Shown here: piece by piece, positions 55,951 to 64,000 of the stretch
Position numbering within the stretch: the first letter of the stretch is position 1
How the letters are laid out: every line of letters begins with the position of its first letter
Source: Macrostomum hystrix
Taxonomy: Eukaryota; Platyhelminthes; Macrostomidae
Assembly: GCA_950097015.1 (NCBI GenBank)
Contig: CATNEN010000027.1
Span: 454,001 to 518,000 of the forward strand
DNA length: 64,000 nucleotides
Direction: 5' to 3'
Notes under the pieces: model-generated
The model's input: the letters and a program-made list of their open reading frames with translations, nothing else
Databases searched by the model: none
What the model was told of the DNA's origin: nothing
Position numbers and translations under genes: made by a program

Positions 55951-58333
55951 TCAATCTGTCTTCTTCATCACCCAGCGAGAATCGGCACTGGCGAAAACAA
56001 GCCTGAAAAAACATGAGAAAAAATATTTATGTTATTATTGTCAGGCTACTTGTATTTTTGTGCTGCGTCTATGTCGGGCGGATAGAGGGCTATAAAGAGG
56101 GCCGATCAAGCTCAGTAGAGGGCGTATAGCTCAGGTGTCGGACTATGGATCAGATGGTCCTGGGTTCGACTCCCGACCTAGTCTAGAACTATTCGTGCAG
56201 CCTTTGGCAAGCTGCTTTGCCCTGATGTGCACACAGTCTACTCAGCTGCAAATGAGTACCGGCAATTCATCGGGTAATAATAATTCCGGCTTGCGTAGAA
56301 TAAAGCAGTTCTGTGCGGCAATTAGCTGGGTTCGGATGCTGCCGATATGTTTGGAAAAAATAAATTCCATTGCTGACACGCGGCTGTCAATCAGTGTCCG
56401 AGAGAGCCGGGGAGTACAATAGGTGTGCAGTCCCCGCCTGCTAGTGTGCTTGACACACAACACCTGCACTGGCCCTTGGGTCTAGTGTCATTATTATTAT
56501 TATATTTATTATATCGGGCAGGAGCTATGCATAATCTGTACCATCAGACCCTCCATTTTTCACCTGCATTGTAATCAGGTTGTTTATATGCACATAGCTC
56601 GTATACTCTCTACTCATAGTAGCGTAGACTTACTTATAAATGACGCCGGCCAGAGCGCCGCCAACCAGAGGGCCAACAAAGTAGATGTACAAGCTCTCCG
56701 CTGGCTTGTGCTTACCAATGGCAAGGGCGGAAATGGCCGGACCGAATGAACGGGCCGGGTTCATTGAGCCCCCAGTGACGTGACCGCTGCGGGTTTTAGA
56801 TCATTTAGTTTCGTGGACTTCATCCTAATATATTAGTTATAATTCAAGGTTAAAAAATGAAAATCACCTGCACAGCACTCCGCAAAGAACGGCCACGCCA
56901 ATGGCCAGCGGAGCGAAGCCGGTCTTGTTCTTCTGGTCCGTGCTCATCAGCACCACCAGCACTAGCAAGAAGGTGATGATGGCCTCGCCAAGGATGGCCC
57001 GTCCGGGATCTAGGCCGTCCATAGGGAAGTGGCCGGCCATGCGGACGGTGGATGGCGACAGGCTTGTCGGTGTGGTGCTCTCGGGGACACCGATTTTCAT
57101 GACCTTGGAAACCAAGGCGGCATCAAGGTGTCAGACTGACAGGCAAAACATTTTCACGCAATTTCCAACTCACGTTCAATTAAGGTTGAGAATGAGGTCG
57201 AAGGACACCGATCATGAATGGATTAAGAATAAGGTCGAAGGACACCGATCACGACTGGATTGAGAATGAGGTCGAAGGATACCGATCATGAATGGATTGA
57301 GAATGAGGTCGAAGGATACCGATCATGACTGGATTGAGAATAAGGTCGAAGGATACCGATCATGACTGGATTGAGAATGAGGTCGAAGGATACCGATCAT
57401 GACTGGATTGAGAATGAGGTCGAAGGACACCGATCATGAATGGATTAAGAATAAGGTCGAAGGACACCGATCATAATTGGATTAAGAATAAGGTCGAAGG
57501 ACACCGATCATAATTGGATTAAGAATAAGGTCGAAGGACACCGATCATGACTGGATTAAGAATAAGGTCGAAGGACACCGATCACGACTGGATTGAGAAT
57601 AAGGTCGAAGGACACCGATCACGACTGGATTGAGAATAAGGTCGAAGGACACCGATCACGACTGGATTAAGAATAAGGTCGAAGGACACCGATCATGACT
57701 GGATTGAGAATAAGGTCGAAGGACACCGATCACGACTGGATTAAGAATGAGGTCGAAGGACACCGATCATGACTGGATTGAGAATGAGGTCGAAGGACAC
57801 CGATCATGACTGGATTGAGAATGAGGTCGAAGGACACCGATTTTGACGTCGGCCTCTCACCAGGGCCAGGAAGGCGCCAACCAGGGCTCCCAGCAGCTGG
57901 GCGATTGGGTACAGGATGAGCAGCGGCCAGGTCATTTTGCCTGCGATGAAAACGCCGAGCGTCACCGCCGGGTTGAGGTGGCCGCCGCTGTGAATTTATG
58001 AGAGTTATGTTAAATCTTCAGCGGCTCAGTGTAGTTATGCGTTCCGACACTGAATCTGCAGTTGCCATCGTCAGCTTACCTGATCGGCGCCATGATGGTG
58101 ATCAGCACAAACAGAGTAAACCCGTGCGCTATGGCGATGCCAGTAATCTTCTGCGTGGAGTACACGGCCATGATGTCCACGAACACGAACAGCAGCAGGC
58201 CAAAGAACTCGGCCAAGCCTGGTCGCAAGAACTTCGCGTAGATGTACTCGCCCCTAGTCAGCGTCTTCACCTCGTGCTCCTCGCCGTCTTCAGACATTAT
58301 CACGTATTTGCTTTCTTGCTGCTGCTGCGACAT
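55951..58333 (-). CDS. aquaporin (AQP8-like)
   Basis: Five minus-strand exons, 58080-58333, 57861-57987, 56868-57103, 56634-56786 and 55951-56002, join in frame to 273 residues, normal for an aquaporin. It should form a tetrameric six-helix membrane channel for water or small solutes. The two pore loops are present with canonical boxes: [12 protein letters not shown] (NPA about 90-92) and [12 protein letters not shown] (NPA about 215-217, followed by the selectivity Arg218). The LAPLAIG-type helix 5 region and short N-terminus resemble AQP8-type channels that also pass ammonia or peroxide; this subtype call is inference. The last exon adds only 16 residues after a GTAAGT donor; if that donor is skipped a stop follows at once after IYK. 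Intron 2 holds a 37-bp array and intron 4 a SINE-like unit. Confidence 0.93.
56118..56510 (+). mobile_element. tRNA-derived SINE-like unit
   Basis: An A-box-like TAGCTCAGGTGTCGG (about 56127) and a perfect B-box GGTTCGACTCC (about 56163) lie about 35 bp apart, as in tRNA genes. The acceptor and T-arm do not fold into a proper tRNA, and a non-tRNA body follows, ending in an ATTATTATTATTAT tail near 56490. This is the layout of a SINE. It lies in aquaporin intron 4, antisense to the gene. Confidence 0.6.
57180..57845. repeat. minisatellite, 37-bp unit (aquaporin intron 2)
   Basis: About 18 copies with core GGTCGAAGGACACCGATCAT and then GACTGGATTGAGAAT. The segment GGATTGAGAATG also occurs as the 12-bp unit of the array at 22208-23398. 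Confidence 0.96.
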
Positions 58334-58339
58334 GTGTGT

Positions 58340-59170
58340 GCTGGCTCTGCTTGCGGCCTTTCTATCCGAATTCCTCTTAACTTAGTTTCTGGCCTGGTTT
58401 TCTTAAGCCAGCCCTAAATCTCGAAAATGAGAGCAGCCGAGATAAGCATAATGCGCCTTTAAAAACCCAGAGAACAGGCTTCACAAGACAACAATAGACG
58501 ATAGAAGACTAAGAAGCGAATTGCGACACGAGAATCAGGCAGAGAGTGCACAAGAAGGTGGCAGGCAGATCGTGGAACACGTGCAAAACGTGAGCAAGTT
58601 TTCAATATGTGAGACCCCACTACATAAGACTATGCACAGAACTTCACAAAACCCCATTGCCAAAAATGCTCAGTAGAGCTGCTGCCACTGCTACCGCAGG
58701 TATGTCTTTGAAAAGAAAAGAATTGGAATAGAAAATAATAGAATAGCACAGAGGCCGGCCAACTACCTAAAGAAACGTGTGATGGTTGTTTACTAGCGCC
58801 CCCGACCCTCCGGTGGTGGCGCCATTAGCGCAAAGACCCGAAATAAAATTGTTTGTATACTGCCACTACATTGTGTTAGGAAGGCCTCCACTGCCTTAAT
58901 GCCCTAAAGCTAATATAATCTGTAGAACGGCGTCTAAAATGCTGCTTAAAATAAAGAACTATAAATGTGCATTAAATGGCTTTCAGACCAAAAGAGGAAT
59001 GCTGTTTTTATTTTGTCATTTTCAATAAAAGTTAAAATAACGACAAGCAGGCTAATCACTTAGCCAATTGCATTTTTATGTTTTGGCCTTATTTACAGAA
59101 ACCAACTAATTGAGAGGCCTTGTGCTCTCATTCCAAAATTTAGCGAGCTTACGTATATATGATAAAATAA
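58340..59170. other. upstream region of the aquaporin gene
   Basis: Contains the aquaporin promoter and 5' leader. No other gene recognised. Confidence 0.4.
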
Positions 59171-59179
59171 ACAATAGTA

Positions 59180-59592
59180 TTTGCCCAAAGACGCGATCTC
59201 ACCCGAAGACACGACCTCGCACAAAAACGATCGAGATCTAACCCAAAGACACGACCTCGCACAAAAACGATCGAGATCTAACCCAAAGACACGACCTCGC
59301 ACAAAAACGAGATCTCACCCGAAGACACGACCTCGCACAAAAACGAGATCTCACCCGAAGACACGACCTCGCACAAAAACGATCGAGATCTCACCCGAAG
59401 ACACGACCTCGCACAAAAACGATCGAGATTTCACCCAAGACACGACCTCGCACAAAAACGAAGTCTACCCGAAGACACGACCTCGCACAAAAACGAGATC
59501 TCACCCGAAGACGCGACCTCGCAAAAAAACGAGATCTCACCCGAAGACGCGACCTCGCACAAAAACGATCGAGATCTCACCCGACGACGCAA
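59180..59592. repeat. minisatellite, about 36-bp unit
   Basis: About 11 copies with core ACGACCTCGCACAAAAACGA and then GATCTCACCCGAAG. Some copies carry an extra TCGA, giving a 40-bp form. Confidence 0.95.
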
Positions 59593-59644
59593 TCTTACTT
59601 ACTTACTAACGGCGGGGGTGGAACACCGCGAATAGGTCGCGAGG

Positions 59645-59790
59645 CACCAATCGGCGATGGATGCCCGTGGCCTGCAAGACGGACATCGACAACCTGAACC
59701 GCGCTCAGCGACTGGGCGCGCGCATCATCACCGGGTGTGCACGCAACACCAGAGCGGAGTTGCTGGAGCGTGAGGCTGGACTGTCACCGA
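59645..59790 (+). pseudogene. LINE-type reverse transcriptase C-terminal remnant
   Basis: A plus-strand frame from 59661 reads TDIDNLNRAQRLGARIITGC and then TRAELLEREAGLSPM. This pattern (L..Q..AARIITG....T....L..EAGL) is typical of the end of non-LTR retrotransposon reverse transcriptases. No RT catalytic core lies upstream; a minisatellite ends about 70 bp before it. It is a short dead fragment. Confidence 0.7.
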
Positions 59791-59799
59791 TGATTACTG

Positions 59800-60475
59800 C
59801 AATATTCACATCAAGGCACTTTCAGATCAATCATTCAGATATTCCTCTTAATACAAAGCACTCCTCGTCCTTGACAAGACTGACCCCAATGATTCTCTAG
59901 CTACTGTTGCAAATATCAAGCTTTGCTAGAAAAGTCCACCTAGAGCGATCTTGTTTATGAGATTTTTTCGCTCGATCCTCATAACTCTGATTCTCTTTCT
60001 CACACAGCCGCTCCAAAGTCACTCTGGCTTATTCTGTTGGCAGCGGGACTCAACTAAAAACGGTTTTCATCGACCTTCCAGCAGGGACCAAAGGAAGCAG
60101 TTTTTGGCTCCTCTCGCCGCGGAAGAAGAGTGGGTTATTGCGTGAGGTTATGCTGAGAAAACAGCCATGTAGTTAGCAGTTGGAAGCCCAGCAGACTTTT
60201 GTGCCAGGGTCGATTTCTTTCTTTTGCCTGGCATTAATTCGAAACATCGCCGCTCTACTGCCAGACACCCCCTCCCCACTGCAGAGACTCAGTAGAGACT
60301 TAATCACTATACAAAGGCACCCCGCCACAGCAACCAATAAACAGGCAAAGAGCGGTGGAATGCCTTTGGCTTATGAGGAAGGCCTCATAAAACCGCTTTT
60401 GTATGCAAAAATTGTCCCAATTTGCTGCGAAATTTTCTCGCCTTTCTTTGGCGAGCCATGATTGTCTGCTTGGCT
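59800..60475. other. unique DNA, nothing recognised
   Basis: Mixed-composition sequence between a LINE fragment and a microsatellite. Short open frames on both strands are unsupported. Confidence 0.4.
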
Positions 60476-60481
60476 AGAAAC

Positions 60482-60605
60482 TCTATTGTGAGTATAGTGA
60501 GTATAGTGAGTATAGTGAGTATAGTGAATATAGTGAATATAGTGAATATAGTGAGCATAGTGAATATAGTCAGTATAGTGAGTATAGTGAATATAGTGAG
60601 TATAA
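60482..60605. repeat. microsatellite, 9-bp unit
   Basis: About 13 copies of GTGAGTATA or GTGAATATA, alternating in blocks. Confidence 0.95.
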
Positions 60606-60824
60606 CGACCGAATCTCCATAACTGCTACACAAATCACAGCTCCGTATTTTAATATATATATCACTTTTAAATAGGGAAATACTTCCGTCTAGGCTATGA
60701 TACCTACATCTGAGAGCTAGTTAGATGGGAAATATTTTAAACCTAAATGGACAACGAGCCTAATAAGCTTGATGGCAATGCGTCGACTGTACTAGCCATT
60801 ATGTAGTTTTGCCATTTAGCCATT

Positions 60825-63365
60825 ATGTAGTTCTGGGTGTCTGCCATTCAGTTCTGGGTGTCTGCCATTCAGTTCTAGGTGTCTGCCATTCAGTTCTGGG
60901 TGTCTGCCATTCAGTTCTGGGTGTCTGCCATTCAGTTCTGGGTGTCTGCCATTCAGTTCTGGGTGTCTGCCATTCAGTTCTGGGTGTCTGCCATTCAGTT
61001 CTGGGTGTCTGCCATTCAGTTCTGGGTGTCTGCCATTCAGTTCTGGGTGTCTGCCATTCAGTTCTGGGTGTCTGCCATTCAGTTCTGGGTGTCTGCCATT
61101 CAGTTCTGGGTGTCTGCCATTCAGTTCTGGGTGTCTGTCATTCAGTTCTGGGTGTCTGCCATTCAGTTCTGGGTGTCTGCCATTCAGTTCTGGGTGTCTG
61201 TCATTCAGTTCTGGGTGTCTGCCATTCAGTTCTAGGTGTCTGTCATTCAGTTCTAGGTGTCTGCCATTCAGTTCTAGGTGTCTGCCATTCAGTTCTAGGT
61301 GTCTGTCATTCAGTTCTGGGTGTCTGCCATTCAGTTCTGGGTGTCTGCCATTCAGTTCTGGGTGTCTGTCATTCAGTTCTGGGTGTCTGCCATTCAGTTC
61401 TGGGTGTCTGCCATTCAGTTCTGGGTGTCTGCCATTCAGTTCTGGGTGTCTGCCATTCAGTTCTGGGTGTCTGCCATTCAGTTCTGGGTGTCTGCCATTC
61501 AGTTCTGGGTGTCTGCCATTCAGTTCTGGGTGTCTGCCATTCAGTTCTGGGTGTCTGCCATTCAGTTCTGGGTGTCTGCCATTCAGTTCTGGGTGTCTGT
61601 CATTCAGTTCTGGGTGTCTGCCATTCAGTTCTGGGTGTCTGCCATTCAGTTCTGGGTGTCTGTCATTCAGTTCTGGGTGTCTGCCATTCAGTTCTAGGTG
61701 TCTGTCATTCAGTTCTGGGTGTCTGCCATTCAGTTCTGGGTGTCTGCCGTTTAGTTCTGGGTGTCTGCCATTCAGTTCTGGGTGTCTGCCATTCAGCTCT
61801 GGGTGTCTGTCATTCAGTTCTGGGTGTCTGTCATTCAGTTCTGGGTGTCTGCCATTCAGTTCTGGGTGTCTGCCATTCAGTTCTGGGTGTCTGCCATTCA
61901 GTTCTAGGTGTCTGCCATTCAGTTCTGGGTGTCTGTCAGTTCTGGGTGTCTGCCATTCAGTTCTGGGTGTCTGTCAGTTCTGGGTGTCTGCCATTCAGTT
62001 CTGGGTGTCTGCCATTCAGTTCTGGGTGTCTGCCATTCAGTTCTGGGTGTCTGCCATTCAGTTCTGGGTGTCTGTCAGTTCTGGGTGTCTGCCATTCAGT
62101 TCTGGGTGTCTGCCATTCAGTTCTGGGTGTCTGCCATTCAGTTCTGGGTGTCTGCCATTCAGTTCTGGGTGTCTGCCATTCAGTTCTGGGTGTCTGCCAT
62201 TCAGTTCTAGGTGTCTGCCATTCAGTTCTGGGTGTCTGCCATTCAGTTCTGGGTGTCTGTCAGTTCTGGGTGTCTGCCATTCAGTTCTGGGTGTCTGCCA
62301 TTCAGTTCTGGGTGTCTGTCAGTTCTGGGTGTCTGCCATTCAGTTCTGGGTGTCTGCCATTCAGTTCTGGGTGTCTGCCATTCAGTTCTGGGTGTCTGCC
62401 ATTCAGTTCTGGGTGTCTGTCAGTTCTGGGTGTCTGCCATTCAGTTCTGGGTGTCTGTCATTCAGTTCTGGGTGTCTGTCATTCAGTTCTGGGTGTCTGC
62501 CATTCAGTTCTGGGTGTCTGCCATTCAGTTCTGGGTGTCTGCCATTCAGTTCTAGGTGTCTGCCATTCAGTTCTGGGTGTCTGTCAGTTCTGGGTGTCTG
62601 CCATTCAGTTCTGGGTGTCTGTCAGTTCTGGGTGTCTGCCATTCAGTTCTGGGTGTCTGCCATTCAGTTCTGGGTGTCTGCCATTCAGTTCTGGGTGTCT
62701 GCCATTCAGTTCTGGGTGTCTGCCATTCAGTTCTGGGTGTCTGTCAGTTCTGGGTGTCTGCCATTCAGTTCTGGGTGTCTGCCATTCAGTTCTGGGTGTC
62801 TGCCATTCAGTTCTGGGTGTCTGCCATTCAGTTCTGGGTGTCTGCCATTCAGTTCTGGGTGTCTGCCATTCAGTTCTAGGTGTCTGCCATTCAGTTCTGG
62901 GTGTCTGCCATTCAGTTCTGGGTGTCTGTCAGTTCTGGGTGTCTGCCATTCAGTTCTGGGTGTCTGCCATTCAGTTCTGGGTGTCTGTCAGTTCTGGGTG
63001 TCTGCCATTCAGTTCTGGGTGTCTGCCATTCAGTTCTGGGTGTCTGCCATTCAGTTCTGGGTGTCTGCCATTCAGTTCTGGGTGTCTGTCAGTTCTGGGT
63101 GTCTGCCATTCAGTTCTGGGTGTCTGCCATTCAGTTCTGGGTGTCTGCCATTCAGTTCTAGGTGTCTGTCATTCAGTTCTAGGTGTCTGCCATTCAGTTC
63201 TGGGTGTCTGCCATTCAGTTCTGGGTGTCTGCCATTCAGTTCTGGGTGTCTGCCATTCAGTTCTAGGTGTCTGTCATTCAGTTCTAGGTGTCTGCCATTC
63301 AGTTCTGGGTGTCTGTCATTCAGTTCTAGGTGTCTGCCATTCAGTTCTGGGTGTCTGTCTGTCCT
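60825..63365. repeat. largest minisatellite, 21-bp unit with a 17-bp short form
   Basis: About 120 copies with core CAGTTCTGGGTGTCTGCC plus ATT. Because 21 is a multiple of three, one frame runs 852 codons as LGVCHSV heptads; this is an artefact, since the other frames show similar repeats. From about 61925 a shortened unit (GTCAGTTCTGGGTGTCT) is inserted every two to seven copies in repeated order, giving a higher-order pattern of about 350 bp. Confidence 0.97.
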
Positions 63366-63888
63366 GACAGTTTTTGACTGTCCTGTCTGTATTTCTAGAT
63401 ATTTATGCCAATTCTACTATTGAGCATTATAGTTTTTAATTCGTATTTAAACGGTGGAGTCAAGATGAAAACTGAAATTATGCAAATATAGTCACTCAAA
63501 GTGCTAGAATACGACCCAAACGGGCATGCCAAATAGAGCGTTTTAAATGCAAACTGGCTTGCAAAATGGAAGGCAACTCCAAATTCGCAGAATAAGCAAA
63601 ATTCAAAGAATTAAATTTTACATTTTGCCCGAAAAAGCAAATTTATCTAGAAGCAACAAGGGGCTCACAGGTTTTAAAGGAAGCGCAAATGTTTGCCTTC
63701 ATATTTCAAAATTTTATTTCTTGTTTGAAACGTGATGTACACAAATATAACATTTGAACAAAACGTAACGATAAAAGTACTTGTACTGTACATTTACTTC
63801 ATGAATTGTTGAAACAGAAATGTGAGTTAGATAGTACAGCAACAGATGCTCAGTCCATAGACTGGGTTGGGCCCTCGCTGGGTTAGGA
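63366..63888. other. AT-rich spacer
   Basis: No gene recognised. CTCAGTCCATAGACTGG at about 63850, followed by GGGCCC, resembles the motif near 5417. Confidence 0.4.
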
Positions 63889-64000
63889 GAAATGAGACAC
63901 AGGAGAGATGAGACACCAGAGAGATGAGATACCAGAGAGATGAGATACCAGAGAGATGAGACACCAGAGAGATGAGATACCAGAGAGATGAGACACCAGA
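63889..64000. repeat. minisatellite, 16-bp unit, continuing past the window
   Basis: Seven copies of GAGATGAGACACCAGA or its ATACCAGA form, cut by the window edge. Same family as the array at 25018-25255. Confidence 0.95.

Noticed and set aside
56118-56180. A tRNA gene
   Set aside because: A and B boxes are present, but the T-stem does not pair and position 33 before the anticodon is not T. A SINE head fits better.
60809-63367. An 852-codon open frame of LGVCHSV-like heptads
   Set aside because: The frame exists because the unit is 21 bp without stops. Other frames show equivalent repeats, and 17-bp units shift the frame. There is no start context, splice structure or domain.

Overview
This is animal (metazoan) nuclear DNA. 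Genes are split by GT-AG introns, the standard code is used with TAA and TGA stops, and the proteins match animal families: a class C GPCR, mitochondrial cysteine desulfurase NFS1, a BTB-BACK-Kelch protein, ATAD3, cytosolic malate dehydrogenase and an aquaporin. GC-rich exons sit in AT-rich DNA packed with minisatellites. An invertebrate is likely and a flatworm or other spiralian is possible, but nothing here fixes the species.

All six protein genes that I could model lie on the minus strand, head to tail. From right to left they are an AQP8-like aquaporin (58333-55951, 5 exons, 273 aa), MDH1 (54382-50345, 4 exons, 334 aa), ATAD3 (48793-42054, 7 exons, 600 aa), a BTB-BACK-Kelch protein (40351-34683, 5 exons, 734 aa), NFS1 (31242-28283, 3 exons, 454 aa) and the seven-transmembrane and tail part of a GABA-B-type class C receptor (about 25700-5494, 8 exons, 5' end not found). 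Every junction keeps the reading frame. The metabolic genes (iron-sulfur cluster assembly, malate shuttle, mitochondrial membrane ATPase) are ordinary housekeeping functions and do not look like one pathway cluster.

The rest is mostly tandem repeats: more than 30 separate arrays with units of about 5 to 54 bp. Most have their own unit. By my gene models 15 of the 21 introns longer than 150 bp carry an array, including all four Kelch introns and six of seven receptor introns. The longest arrays are the 21-bp array at 60825-63365, the array of about 34 bp at 32320-34585, the 31-bp array at 6745-9240 and the 24-bp array at 19690-21600. Some arrays are related across distance: a 24-bp family in receptor and MDH1 introns, a 16-bp family at 25 kb and at the window's right end, and a 20-bp family attached to two inverted copies of a dispersed repeat.

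Mobile DNA: one structurally intact DD34D mariner (45398-46726, perfect 31-bp inverted repeats, TA duplication, 345-aa uninterrupted transposase) in ATAD3 intron 2; a 972-bp inverted-repeat element with 8-bp target duplications in MDH1 intron 1; a fold-back element just upstream of MDH1; a tRNA-derived SINE-like unit in the aquaporin gene; and a LINE reverse-transcriptase remnant at 59.66 kb. No rRNA, complete tRNA or CRISPR array was seen.
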